Notes under the pieces: model-generated
What the model saw: only the letters and a program-made list of their open reading frames with translations
Databases searched by the model: none
What the model was told of the DNA's origin: nothing
Part shown: positions 20,261 through 28,896 of the stretch, piece by piece
Layout of the letters: the number at the start of each line of letters is the position of its first letter
Position numbering within the stretch: the stretch's first letter is position 1
Position numbers and translations under genes: made by a program
Origin: Cystobacter fuscus
GTDB lineage: Bacteria; Myxococcota; Myxococcia; Myxococcales; Myxococcaceae
NCBI RefSeq assembly: GCF_002305875.1
Contig: NZ_CP022098.1
Span: forward strand, 2,852,001-2,916,000
Length of the DNA stretch: 64,000 bases
Direction of reading: 5' to 3'

Positions 20261-21214
20261 ATGTCATCCAGACACCTTGTCGATCCCGAGCTGCTGCCCC
20301 TGCTGGACTCGTTTCCCGTGATGACGCTGGCGCGCGAGACGCTGGCCCAGCAGCGGGAGGCGGGGGTCCAGTTCTTTCGCTCCTCGCCCAAGCCGGAGGT
20401 TCCCGAGGTGGAGACCCTCGAGCGCCGCGTTCCGGGTCCAGCGGGAGCACCCGAGGTCCGTGTCCTCGTGTACAGGCCCCGGGCGGCGGGGGAGCGGCGG
20501 CCCGCGCTGCTGCACGTCCACGGAGGTGGCTACGTCATGGGCCTGCCCGAGATGACGGGCGCGCGCAACGCGCTGCTCGCGAAGCAACTCGATTGTGTCG
20601 TCGTCTCGGTGGACTATCGCCTGGCGCCCGAGACTCCCTTCCCGGGCCCGGTCGAGGACTGTTACGCCGCGCTCAAGTGGCTGCATGCGAATGCCGACGG
20701 GCTGGGCGTGGACGCGCGGAGGATCGCCATTGGCGGTGAGAGCGCGGGCGGTGGGCTCGCCGCGGCGCTGGGGCTGCTCGCGCGTGACCGGGGTGAGTTC
20801 TCCATCCTCTTCCAGTGGCTCCACTGCCCCATGTTGGATGATCGGACGGTTGTCCGGGAGACGTCTCCCCTGCTGGGCGAGTTCGTGTGGACGCGGGCCT
20901 CGAATCGCTTCGGGTGGACGAGTCTGCTCGGCCGCGAGCCGGGAGGCGAGGGCATCTCTCCCTACGCCTCGCCCGCCCGGGCCGAGACGCTCGCGGGCCT
21001 GCCGCCCACCTTCATCAACGTGGGCTCGTTGGATCTCTTCCTCGAGGAGGACATCGAGTACGCGCGCCGGTTGGCGAGCGCGGGGGTGCCCGTGGAGTTG
21101 CACGTGTACCCGGGCGGGTTCCATGGCTTCGATGTGTTCGCCCAGAGCCGGTTGGGAACGCGGGCGCATCACGATGCCACGGAGGCACTGCGGCGCGCGT
21201 TGTCGCGCGCCTGA
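20261..21214 (+). CDS. Alpha/beta hydrolase (hormone-sensitive lipase family)
   Basis: A 317-residue carboxylesterase-type enzyme. HGGGY forms the oxyanion hole, GESAGG holds the nucleophilic Ser, and LDLFLEED and GGFHGFD near the end supply the Asp and His of the triad. The motif VDYRLAPETPFP is typical of the HSL/PF07859 family. It has no signal peptide. It begins 30 bases after xdhB with its own GAGGAG and may be cotranscribed, though there is no evident biochemical link. Short-chain ester hydrolysis is likely; the natural substrate is unknown. Confidence 0.88.
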   Translation: MSSRHLVDPELLPLLDSFPVMTLARETLAQQREAGVQFFRSSPKPEVPEVETLERRVPGPAGAPEVRVLVYRPRAAGERRPALLHVHGGGYVMGLPEMTGARNALLAKQLDCVVVSVDYRLAPETPFPGPVEDCYAALKWLHANADGLGVDARRIAIGGESAGGGLAAALGLLARDRGEFSILFQWLHCPMLDDRTVVRETSPLLGEFVWTRASNRFGWTSLLGREPGGEGISPYASPARAETLAGLPPTFINVGSLDLFLEEDIEYARRLASAGVPVELHVYPGGFHGFDVFAQSRLGTRAHHDATEALRRALSRA

Positions 21215-21223
21215 TGGCCGGGG

Positions 21224-21934
21224 CTAGGCCCCGAACGCGCCGCGCAGGGGCGTGAGGGCCTGGAGCCACCCGTTTCGGGCCTCCTCGCGCGCTTCCCTCT
21301 CCTGGGGCAGGCCACGGCCCAGCACCTCGAAGAGCGCATACACGCTCCGCACGGCGCGCGAGGCCTCGTGGAGGAGCGCCTCGCGTGCGCTCTTGCTCAG
21401 GGTCAGCTGATCCAACGTGTCGAGCAGGTGCGCACGGTAGGCCTCGCCGTCCAGGTGGGTGGCGTGGCGCAGGAAGACCGTCCCCGCCGAGCCCCGCAGC
21501 CCGAGCGCCCGGGCCACGCCGCCGCCCGTCTGTCCCTGGCCGGGCAGGGCCGTCGCGTAGAGCGCCCAGGCATGCGCGGCGAGCAACTCCGGCGCCTCGT
21601 CGCACAGCAGCCCCAGCCGCTCCACGGTGGGAGCCGCGTCCTGGCGATGCGCGCTCGCGTACCAGCTCGGGCCCAGCAGGGCGCTCAGGTCGTCCTGCAG
21701 CAGCTCGTTGCACCACAGCTCGGGCAGGCACAGCGGGCCCACCACCGGGTGCTGGCGGTGCCACATGAGGGCCCACTCCAGCTCCGCGTAGATGGCCTGG
21801 AGGCAGGACAGCCAGCGCACATAGGCGCCACGCTCCAACGTTCCGCGCGCGAGCCTCCGGGCGAACGCCGTCCCCGCCACCGCGCGCAGCTCCTCGGCGG
21901 TGGCTCGTTGCAGCAACTCCGTCAGCGGGCTCAT
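21224..21934 (-). CDS. Heme-oxygenase-like protein lacking the usual proximal histidine
   Basis: A 236-residue all-helical protein. LARGTLERGAYVRWLSCLQAIYAELEWAL followed by QHPVVGPL aligns with helices of biliverdin-producing heme oxygenases. In the family, helix 1 usually reads TRxxHxxAE, giving the proximal heme ligand; here the equivalent is TAEELRAVA, so the His position appears to be Leu. It may be a heme-oxygenase-fold protein with another ligand or activity, or my alignment may be off by a few residues. It is downstream of and overlaps (ATGA, 21931-21934) a small Cys-rich gene, and a Fur-like box lies ahead of both. This supports a role in iron or heme homeostasis. The start at 21934 gives a short N-terminus as in the family. 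Confidence 0.65.
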   Translation of the reverse strand: MSPLTELLQRATAEELRAVAGTAFARRLARGTLERGAYVRWLSCLQAIYAELEWALMWHRQHPVVGPLCLPELWCNELLQDDLSALLGPSWYASAHRQDAAPTVERLGLLCDEAPELLAAHAWALYATALPGQGQTGGGVARALGLRGSAGTVFLRHATHLDGEAYRAHLLDTLDQLTLSKSAREALLHEASRAVRSVYALFEVLGRGLPQEREAREEARNGWLQALTPLRGAFGA

Positions 21935-22161
21935 TGCTTCCACTCGCTGGAAGAAGTCACCGGCGCGGCCTCCTTCTCCGCCATGCCCGACAGCGCACGC
22001 AGCGCATCGCCGATGGTGTGCCACGTCGCATGCAGCGTGTCCGCGTCCAGGCGGATCGTCATCGGCCCGAGGCTCAAGTGGATGTGCCCGCACGAGCAGC
22101 GTGCCACTTCCGCGCTGGGTCCACGGGCCAGGAGGGTGCGGCAGCAGGTGGGCGGGGGCAT
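21931..22161 (-). CDS. Small Cys/His-rich protein ahead of the heme-oxygenase-like gene
   Basis: A 76-residue protein with two N-terminal Cys (CC at 6-7) and a CSCGHIHLSLG block that could bind a metal. The remaining part, MTIRLDADTLHATWHTIGDALRAL, is predicted to be a strand and helix. It ends at the ATGA overlap with the heme-oxygenase-like gene, so translation is probably coupled. A putative Fur box lies 28 bases ahead of its start. I do not recognise the family, but a C-x-C-G-x-x-H-L-x-x-G core next to iron-regulated genes would fit a heme- or iron-related accessory protein; that is inference. Confidence 0.6.
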   Translation of the reverse strand: MPPPTCCRTLLARGPSAEVARCSCGHIHLSLGPMTIRLDADTLHATWHTIGDALRALSGMAEKEAAPVTSSSEWKQ

Positions 22162-22189
22162 GCGGTTCTCCTCGGCATTCGCCGTTGTT

Positions 22190-22208
22190 GATTCTGATTA
22201 TTAATTTC
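22190..22208 (-). promoter_or_regulatory. Putative Fur box
   Basis: GATTCTGATTATTAATTTC matches 13 of 19 positions of the Fur consensus GATAATGATAATCATTATC. It lies in a short AT-rich island within very GC-rich DNA, just ahead of the small Cys-rich gene and heme-oxygenase-like gene on the minus strand. Repression by iron-loaded Fur is expected if the site is real. Confidence 0.6.
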
Positions 22209-22406
22209 AAAATCAAGATGCACCGGAACGGGGGTGGAGTCAATGGGGGGACGCGCGGGAGTGTGAACGGGGCTTCTCTCCCGGGCAGGGAGCGTGTCAG
22301 CTTGTGGCCATGTTGCTCACGGCTCCGCTGACCACGCCCCGGCTGTTGCTGCGCGAGTTCGCGGCGGCCCACGTGAGCGGGTAGCGGCGGGAGGAGGGGA
22401 GCGCGC

Positions 22407-23237
22407 ATGGCGAGGAAGCCGAAGGTGCCCCGGTGGTTGGAGGCCGCGCGCCGGCGTCAGGCGCCGGTGCCCGAGGGAGAACGCGCGGGGTGGTTGGCCC
22501 GGGCGTTGGGCCGGGCGGGGGTGTTGCCCCGGGTGGAGGCGGAGCGGGCCATCCGCGAGGGGCGGGTGGAGGTGGACGGGCGGGTGGAGCGGGATCCGTT
22601 CGCGCCGGTGCATGCGCGCAGTGAGGTGCGGTTGGAGGGGCGGCCGTGCGCGCTGGGGGCACGCACGCGGGTGTTGATGTTCCACAAGCCCGCGGGCGTG
22701 GTGGTGCACGGGAGCGATCCCGAGGGCGTGGGGACCGTCTTCGAGCGCCTGCGGGACGTGCTCCCGCCGGAGCTGCGGGGCTACGAGTGGTATGCGGTGG
22801 GGCGGTTGGACCGCGACACCACGGGCCTGCTGCTCTTCACCAACGAGGAGCGGCTGGTGGCGCACGCGACCTCGCCGGAGACGCACCTGTCCAAGCGTTA
22901 CGTGGCGCGGGTGGAGGGTCTCCCCGTGGAGGCCGCGCTCCAGCGACTGCGCGAGGGGCTCGTGCTCGACGACGGTCCGACGCGGCCGGCCGAGGCCCGG
23001 CTGCGCGCTCCCGGGTGCGTGGAGCTGGTGCTCACGGAGGGCCGGCACCATCAGGTGAAGCGGATGCTCGCGGCGGTGGGGCACCCGGTGCGCGAGCTGC
23101 ACCGCGAGGCGGTGGGTCAGGTGTCCCTGGACGTGCCGATGGGAGGCTGGCGCGAGCTCTCGGAGGCCGAGGTGGCGGAGGGGCTCGGGTTCGCGCCGGG
23201 GAGCGCGAGCAGCTCGGACACGGTCACGAAGCGGTAG
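22407..23237 (+). CDS. rsuA: RsuA-like 16S rRNA pseudouridine synthase
   Basis: A 276-residue member of the RsuA/RluB/E/F family. An S4-like domain is at residues 25-75 (LARALGRAGVLPRVEAERAI). The catalytic motif GRLDRDTTGLLLFTNE contains the essential Asp, and EGRHHQVKRMLAAVGHPV is the RsuA-type form (RluB has NREVRR here), supporting modification of 16S rRNA U516. The N-terminus is basic. A strong GGGAGGAGGGG precedes the ATG at 22407. The last 40 codons (23117-23237) overlap the 3' end of the convergent deacetylase gene; in this protein that part is a non-conserved tail. Exact target position is inferred. Confidence 0.82.
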   Translation: MARKPKVPRWLEAARRRQAPVPEGERAGWLARALGRAGVLPRVEAERAIREGRVEVDGRVERDPFAPVHARSEVRLEGRPCALGARTRVLMFHKPAGVVVHGSDPEGVGTVFERLRDVLPPELRGYEWYAVGRLDRDTTGLLLFTNEERLVAHATSPETHLSKRYVARVEGLPVEAALQRLREGLVLDDGPTRPAEARLRAPGCVELVLTEGRHHQVKRMLAAVGHPVRELHREAVGQVSLDVPMGGWRELSEAEVAEGLGFAPGSASSSDTVTKR

Positions 23238-23908
23238 CCCTGGGCGCGGAGCTTCTCCAGGACGAGGTCCACGGCCTGGAGGGTGCCCGGCTTGTCGCGT
23301 CCCCCATCGTGGAACAGGAGGATGGAGCCGGGCCGGACGGACGCCATGACGCGGGACGTGAGCAGCGCCACGTCCTGGGTCTCGTCATCCCGGGGCACCA
23401 CGTCGAAGAGGATGTCCTTGCGGTGCGCCCGGGCGAGCAGCCATGGCAGGACCAGCAGCTTCTTGCCGTAGGGGGGCCGGAAGAGGATGTCGCCCTGGAC
23501 GCCCACCGCGCGCAGCAGGGCGTCCGTCTTGTCGATCTCCCGCCGCACGTAGGACGGTGACTTGAAGATGAGTCGATGGTGCGAATACGAGTGGTTGCCC
23601 AGCTCATGTCCCTCGTCGAGCGCCCGGGCCGCGAGCTCCGGGTGGCGTGCGAGGTTCTGCCCCACCAGGAAGAAGGTGGCCTTCACGCCGTGCCGTTTGA
23701 GGATGTCGAGCACGGCCTCCGTCTGACCGGGCTTTGGCCCATCATCGAAGGTCAGCGCCACGACGCGCTCGGTGGTGTCCACGTGTGCATGGAGTTCGCC
23801 GAACACCTGGAATGTCCACGATCGTGAAAGCTGCCACGCGCCCGCCAGGAGGACCAGCACGCCCAGTGGTATTGCTATCACCCAGCGCATCCATCGTTTC
23901 CGCGTCAT
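23117..23908 (-). CDS. Polysaccharide deacetylase (NodB homology, membrane-anchored)
   Basis: A 263-residue protein with an N-terminal membrane anchor (residues 7-28), then a NodB domain. TFDDGP is motif 1 with the catalytic and metal Asp, HELGNHSYSHH motif 2 with the two metal His, RPPYGKK motif 3, and LLFHDGG motif 5 with the catalytic His. It would remove N-acetyl groups from peptidoglycan or another GlcNAc polymer at the periplasmic side. The C-terminal 40 residues (Ser/Pro-rich) lie on the strand opposite the rsuA-like 3' end. The start at 23908 is set by the anchor; the frame upstream is not conserved-looking. Confidence 0.88.
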   Translation of the reverse strand: MTRKRWMRWVIAIPLGVLVLLAGAWQLSRSWTFQVFGELHAHVDTTERVVALTFDDGPKPGQTEAVLDILKRHGVKATFFLVGQNLARHPELAARALDEGHELGNHSYSHHRLIFKSPSYVRREIDKTDALLRAVGVQGDILFRPPYGKKLLVLPWLLARAHRKDILFDVVPRDDETQDVALLTSRVMASVRPGSILLFHDGGRDKPGTLQAVDLVLEKLRAQGYRFVTVSELLALPGANPSPSATSASESSRQPPIGTSRDT

Positions 23909-24243
23909 GGGTCCGCTCCCATTGCAGGAGTCGCGCCGCGACACGCTCCGAGCGAACGCCGTGCCCCATGTCTCCGCATGGCCACACCGGCTGGGGAGCC
24001 TCGGGGCGTTGCGAGGCAGGCCAGCCACACCTTCTTCCCCGGTGTCCAACCCATGCGCCAATGCATGGAAAACCAGAGCGCGGGAGGTGCTGTGGGCGGG
24101 GTTTTGACTCCCTGCGCCATCCTTGCGTGGGATTTTTTTTACTTCTACGTTTGCCCCCCGCGTTGGCTTGCCACGGCTGGCAGGGAGCCCCCATTCCCTC
24201 GCGTCCGCGGAATCCGCGCGCCCCCGACACACTGGAGCTGGAC
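23909..24243. other. 335-base divergent intergenic region
   Basis: Lies between the deacetylase and GH3 starts. It holds a T8 run at 24130-24138 and a pyrimidine-rich stretch to 24165, less GC-rich than the genes on either side, so promoters for both are likely here. I find no operator palindrome and no gene; the frames that cross it lack coding character. Confidence 0.4.
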
Positions 24244-27200
24244 ATGCAACGGTTGTTCTCGCGGCAGAAGAGTCTTTCTCTCGCCGCCCTGCTGCTATTG
24301 ACGCTCGCGGCCTGTAACCCCGATCCCACTCCGGGGCCCGACGACGCGGGGACCACCCATCCCCCAGACGACGCGGGCACCGACGCCGGTATTCCCGATG
24401 ACTGGCCGGCCATCCAGAGCGCGATCCCCAAGGACACCGAGATCGAGAAACGGATCGACACCCTGCTCTCCAGCATGTCGCTCGAGGAGAAGGTCGGGCA
24501 GATCACCCAGGTGGAAATCTCCAACGTCACCCCGGACGAGGTGAAGCAGTACCACCTCGGCTCCGTGCTCAACGGCGGTGGTGCGTGGCCCAACGGCAAG
24601 AAGGGCTCCACGGTGGCGGAGTGGAACGCGCTGGCCGATCAGCTCTGGGCGGCCTCGATGGATCCGGTCAACCCCCACCAGATCCCCATCATCTGGGGCG
24701 TGGACGCGGTGCACGGGCACAACAACGTGAAGGGCGCCACCCTCTTCCCGCACAACATCGGCCTGGGCGCCGCGAACGATCCCGAGCTGGTGAAGCGCAT
24801 TGGCGAGGTGACGGCGCGTGAAGTGGCCCAGACGGGTCTGGACTGGGCCTTCGGGCCGACGGTCGCCGTCGTGCGCGATGACCGCTGGGGCCGCACCTAT
24901 GAGGGCTACTCCGAGGACCCCGCCATCGTCGAGGCCTTCGCCGGCAAGATCGTCGAGGGGCTCCAGGGCCAGCTCGGCAAGGACGCGAAGGCGAACGAGA
25001 AGGTGATCGCCTCGGTCAAGCACTTCCTGGGCGACGGCGCCACGAACGAGGGCAAGGACCAGGGCGTCACCCGGTTGACGGAGAAGCAACTGCGCGACCT
25101 CCATGGCCGCGGCTACTTCACGGCGCTCGCGGCCGGTTCGCAGACGGTCATGGCCTCGTTCAACAGCTGGCAGGACGCGTCCCAGCCCGAGACCGCCAAG
25201 GCCTACAAGATGCATGGCAACAAGTACCTGCTCACGGACGTGCTGAAGACCAAGATGGGCTTCGACGGCTTCGTCATCTCCGACTGGAACGGCATCGGAC
25301 AGATCAACCGGAACAACAGCGACTCGCTCCGGGACTGCACCAACGGTGACTGCCCGCAGGCCATCAACGCCGGCGTCGACATGGTGATGGTGCCCTACCG
25401 CACCGATTGGATGCCCTTCATCACCAACACGATCGCCTCCGTGAAGAATGGGGAGATTCCCCAGGCGCGCCTGGATGACGCGGTTCGCCGCATCCTGCGC
25501 GTGAAGCTGCGCCTGGGCCTCTTCGAGAAGCCCAAGCCCTCGGAGCGCACCGCCTCGCACGAGATTGGCACCGCAGAGAACCGGGCCGTGGCCCGGGAGG
25601 CGGTGCGCAAGTCGCTGGTGCTCCTCAAGAACAACGGCGCTGTCCTGCCCCTGGCGCGCTCGGCCAAGGTGCTCGTGGCGGGCAAGAGCGCCAACAACCT
25701 GTCGAACCAGTCCGGTGGCTGGTCCCTCACCTGGCAGGGCACGGACAACACCAACGCCGACTTCGGCGGCGGCACCACCTTGTGGCAGGCCATCCAGAAG
25801 ATCGCCCCCAACGCGAAGCTGGACACCAGCGCGGATGGCGCCCAGGCGAACGCGGACTACGACGTCGCCGTGGTCGTGATTGGCGAGACGCCCTACGCCG
25901 AGGGCAATGGCGACATCGGCAAGACCAAGACGCTGGAGCTCGCCCGGCTGCGCCCGGAGGACTACACGCTGCTGCAGAGCCTCAAGGCCAAGGGCGTGAA
26001 GAAGATCGTCACGGTGCTCTTCTCCGGCCGTCCGCTCTACACCAACAAGGAGCTCAACGTGTCCGACGCCTTCGTCGCCGCGTGGCTGCCCGGCACCGAG
26101 GGAGAGGGCCTGACGGACGTGCTGTTCCGCAAGGAGGATGGCTCCATCGACCACGACTTCCACGGCAAGCTCTCCTTCTCGTGGCCCAAGGCGCCCTGCC
26201 AGGTGTCGATCAACAAGGGGGATGCGAACTACGAGCCGCTCTTCGCCTATGGCTATGGCCTGACGTACGCCTCGGCCCAGGAGCTGAGCGCGTTCGAGGA
26301 GACGACCCAGATCAACGGCTGCGGCGTGGCTCCGGGAGACGGGAGCACCACCAACCTCCCGCTGACCCTCTTCGAGCGCGGCAACCAGGATGACTGGGTG
26401 ATGCGCATCGGCGCGCCGTCCAACTGGGGCGGCATCGACGTGCGGCAGGGCACCAGCAACACCACGAGCCTGGCCCCCAATGAAATCAGCGTCACCCCGG
26501 TGGACGACCAGGGCGGGCTCCAGTGGGCCGCGGTCAACGTCAAGTTCAGCGGCACGGGGCAGGTGTACATGCAGAACAAGAACGGCAACGAGGGCCGCAA
26601 CCTCCAGCCCTACCTGAACTCCAAGGGCGCGCTCGTCTTCGCGGTGAAGGTGAACACGGCTCCGAGCGCCCAGGTGAACCTGTCCACGCACTGCATCTAC
26701 CCGTGCCAGGGGGAGATCCAGATCACCGAGACCCTCAAGGGCCTGGCGGGCAAGGGGTGGAGCGAGCTGGCCGTTCCGCTCCAGTGCTTCGCGGACAAGG
26801 GGCTGGACTTCGGCATCGTGAACTCGCCTTTCCTGCTCTACACCTCGGACACGCTGGACGTGACGCTCGCCAGCATCCGCTGGGAGCCGAACCGGGCGGG
26901 CAACGTGAGCTGCACGGGCACGCCTCCCGTGCCGCCCATCGCCATCACCGATGACAAGGACGCCTACGTCAACGGCGTGTCCGACACCGCGCTCTTCGCC
27001 ACGCCCAACGCATGGACCAGTGGGACGACGGGGACGGTGACGCTGAATCCCGCGTACGACATCGGCGGGGGCGAGAAGGTCATCGACGTGGTGATGAAGG
27101 GCCTCAAGGAGGGCGGCGGCAACGGCGGCATCGCCTTCGGGGTCAAGGAGCCGAACCTGCTGGACGTGTCGGCCATCGCCGAGACGGGCGGCGTGGAGTT

Positions 27201-27492
27201 CGAGGTGCGGGTGCTCGACTACGGTCTGACCACCCAGGACTTCTGGGTGAAGAGTGTCTGCGACCGCAAGCCGGACTCCTGCGCGACGGGTGACCTGAAG
27301 ACTTTGATTGGGCACCCGGAGGTGGGGACGTGGAAGACGGTGAAGATGCCGTTCTCCGACGCGGCCTACCCGGCCACCTGGAACAAGACCAAGGTCAGCG
27401 CGGTCTTCGAGATGCTGCCCGCCTGGGGTGACCAGGGCGGCGACATCCACTTCCAGGTGCGCAACGTCCGCATCAAGAAGCAGCTCCAGTAG
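24244..27492 (+). CDS. GH3 beta-glucosidase lipoprotein with ExoP-like C-terminal domain
   Basis: A 1082-residue secreted glycosidase with lipobox LAAC (Cys23 region) and a Pro/Asp/Gly linker to about residue 55. The GH3 N-terminal TIM barrel is at residues 65-420; the nucleophile is D347 in VISDWNG, and ASVKHFLGDG and GVDAVHGHNN are family motifs. The GH3 C-domain is at 430-680. A further part (about 690-1080) has ligand-binding beta-sandwich character like the C-terminal domain of exo-beta-glucanases of the ExoP type. The activity is probably on beta-1,3/1,4-glucans at the outer membrane. GGAG lies upstream of the ATG at 24244. Length about 1080 agrees with ExoP-like enzymes. Confidence 0.9.
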   Translation: MQRLFSRQKSLSLAALLLLTLAACNPDPTPGPDDAGTTHPPDDAGTDAGIPDDWPAIQSAIPKDTEIEKRIDTLLSSMSLEEKVGQITQVEISNVTPDEVKQYHLGSVLNGGGAWPNGKKGSTVAEWNALADQLWAASMDPVNPHQIPIIWGVDAVHGHNNVKGATLFPHNIGLGAANDPELVKRIGEVTAREVAQTGLDWAFGPTVAVVRDDRWGRTYEGYSEDPAIVEAFAGKIVEGLQGQLGKDAKANEKVIASVKHFLGDGATNEGKDQGVTRLTEKQLRDLHGRGYFTALAAGSQTVMASFNSWQDASQPETAKAYKMHGNKYLLTDVLKTKMGFDGFVISDWNGIGQINRNNSDSLRDCTNGDCPQAINAGVDMVMVPYRTDWMPFITNTIASVKNGEIPQARLDDAVRRILRVKLRLGLFEKPKPSERTASHEIGTAENRAVAREAVRKSLVLLKNNGAVLPLARSAKVLVAGKSANNLSNQSGGWSLTWQGTDNTNADFGGGTTLWQAIQKIAPNAKLDTSADGAQANADYDVAVVVIGETPYAEGNGDIGKTKTLELARLRPEDYTLLQSLKAKGVKKIVTVLFSGRPLYTNKELNVSDAFVAAWLPGTEGEGLTDVLFRKEDGSIDHDFHGKLSFSWPKAPCQVSINKGDANYEPLFAYGYGLTYASAQELSAFEETTQINGCGVAPGDGSTTNLPLTLFERGNQDDWVMRIGAPSNWGGIDVRQGTSNTTSLAPNEISVTPVDDQGGLQWAAVNVKFSGTGQVYMQNKNGNEGRNLQPYLNSKGALVFAVKVNTAPSAQVNLSTHCIYPCQGEIQITETLKGLAGKGWSELAVPLQCFADKGLDFGIVNSPFLLYTSDTLDVTLASIRWEPNRAGNVSCTGTPPVPPIAITDDKDAYVNGVSDTALFATPNAWTSGTTGTVTLNPAYDIGGGEKVIDVVMKGLKEGGGNGGIAFGVKEPNLLDVSAIAETGGVEFEVRVLDYGLTTQDFWVKSVCDRKPDSCATGDLKTLIGHPEVGTWKTVKMPFSDAAYPATWNKTKVSAVFEMLPAWGDQGGDIHFQVRNVRIKKQLQ

Positions 27493-27511
27493 CCCTCACG
27501 GGTGATCGCGG

Positions 27512-27546
27512 GCCTGGCTGGCGCGTCATGTGGCGCCTGGCCAGGC
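27512..27546. terminator. Hairpin between convergent GH3 and immunity genes
   Basis: GCCTGGCTGGCGC (27512-27524) can pair with GCGCCTGGCCAGGC (27533-27546) apart from a one- to two-base bulge. It sits in the 72 bases between the two convergent stops, as a shared terminator would. Confidence 0.55.
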
Positions 27547-27564
27547 TCGCGGCTCTTGTCCCTG

Positions 27565-28896
27565 TCAGGAGCGGTGCCGTTCGGCGACGCGGTAGAGCTG
27601 GGTGAGAGAGAAGTCCAGCAGTGATTGGCACGAGCGCATGTAGCGCGAGGCCCGGACGAAGGGCAGCCAGACGCGCCTGCCCACGAGCACCTGGGTTTCC
27701 TCGAGCTTCCGGCGCGGAATCCATTGGCCGCCCAGGTGGCGCACGAGCACTTCGCCCAGGTAGGCGCCAATGGCGGGCACCGCGTGCGCGTCGATGTGTT
27801 CCCGCTCGAAGACCCTCGGAAATTCTTCCTGCCAGAAGTGGAAGTCCACGTCCGTGAGGGACTCGGGGGAGGTGTCGAAGACGGAGGGCACCTTCGAGTG
27901 GAGCAGGGCCACGAGGTGTTCGGCGAGGTCGCCGTAATGCGCGCGAGCACCCACCGGGTCGTCCACGTCCGTGGGCAGGGCGGAGCTAGCGGGGAGCCAC
28001 TCGTCGGGCTCGGGTGGTTGGTACGCGTTGAATTCGGCGATCTTCCGCTGGCGCTCGTGAAAGGCGACGCTGTCCACCACGTGAGAAAGGAGCGGGGCCA
28101 CGTCCGGGTGAAAGCGGGGTTCCACGGGGGCGAGTGTGGCGCTGCGCTCGCGCAGGGTGCGCAGCACCGTGTCGAAGTCCAGGTCCGGCCGGAGGTGGAC
28201 ATGCGCGCGGGCCTGGGCCTCACGAGCCTCGTCACTGGCGAAGTGCGCGGCGGTAGGCCAGAGCACCAGGAGGACGGAGCCATTGGGTAACTCCTCCACC
28301 CGGTGCGCCGGGGTGGAGAGCATGCGCTCGCGACCGACAGCTTCCACCAGCTTCGGACCGAAGACATTGAGCCAGGACACCTCGTAGATTTTGTCGAACC
28401 CATCTCGTATGGATGTCTGCATCTCGCGGCCGAAGCGGGGCTCGCCCGCCAGTTCCGCGTCATCCTCGCTGTGGGCCGCGGCGTGGGTGACCGGGTAGTG
28501 AGAGACCCAACTGCGTACCATCTCCACGAATTGGCGACAGCGCTCCGCCTCCGCGAAAAAGGAGAGCGGCCTCACCTTGAGCCGGATGTCCAATTCGGGG
28601 GAACGCGGAGGGAACCAGAGCCAGAGCCGCATGTCCAACGCGGGCCACTCGGTCCGGTAGAGTCCGAGGGCCGTGCTGTTCCCATCGCGCCGCTCCTCCA
28701 ATGCTTTCCAGAAGGAAGGGCGGGAATATCTGCGTTGTCGCTTGCCGTTGACGACGTCCGGCATCCACTCGCCCGCGTATGCCTCGAGTGCCTGGAGGAA
28801 GGGCTCCAGATTACGTTCCAGTGTCACCCGCGAGTCGGTAGCCCCTTTGAAGGTGAGCCGAAGGCCGTCCTCACCCCTCATCTCCAGTACCTTCAT
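27565..28896 (-). CDS. Cognate immunity candidate of Sit-like locus 2, copy B
   Basis: A 443-residue soluble protein. The start overlaps the toxin stop in ATGA (28893-28896), as for copy A. The N-terminal part (residues 1-160; SFFAEAERCRQFVEMVRSW) differs strongly from copy A. From MQTSIRDGFDKIYEVSWLNVFGP onward the two are nearly identical to the C-terminus. The C-terminal half contains WLPASSALP..., DFHFWQEEFPRVFE and HAVPAIGAYLGEVLVRHLGG, a region that reads as a second domain. The variable N-terminal half probably carries toxin recognition. I cannot assign it to a named immunity family with confidence; the role follows from its position behind a lipoprotein toxin. Confidence 0.7.
   Translation of the reverse strand: MKVLEMRGEDGLRLTFKGATDSRVTLERNLEPFLQALEAYAGEWMPDVVNGKRQRRYSRPSFWKALEERRDGNSTALGLYRTEWPALDMRLWLWFPPRSPELDIRLKVRPLSFFAEAERCRQFVEMVRSWVSHYPVTHAAAHSEDDAELAGEPRFGREMQTSIRDGFDKIYEVSWLNVFGPKLVEAVGRERMLSTPAHRVEELPNGSVLLVLWPTAAHFASDEAREAQARAHVHLRPDLDFDTVLRTLRERSATLAPVEPRFHPDVAPLLSHVVDSVAFHERQRKIAEFNAYQPPEPDEWLPASSALPTDVDDPVGARAHYGDLAEHLVALLHSKVPSVFDTSPESLTDVDFHFWQEEFPRVFEREHIDAHAVPAIGAYLGEVLVRHLGGQWIPRRKLEETQVLVGRRVWLPFVRASRYMRSCQSLLDFSLTQLYRVAERHRS

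Noticed and set aside
24295-27450. A 1051-codon open frame opposite the GH3 lipoprotein
   Set aside because: Same antisense effect of high GC3; no domain motif, no ribosome binding site.
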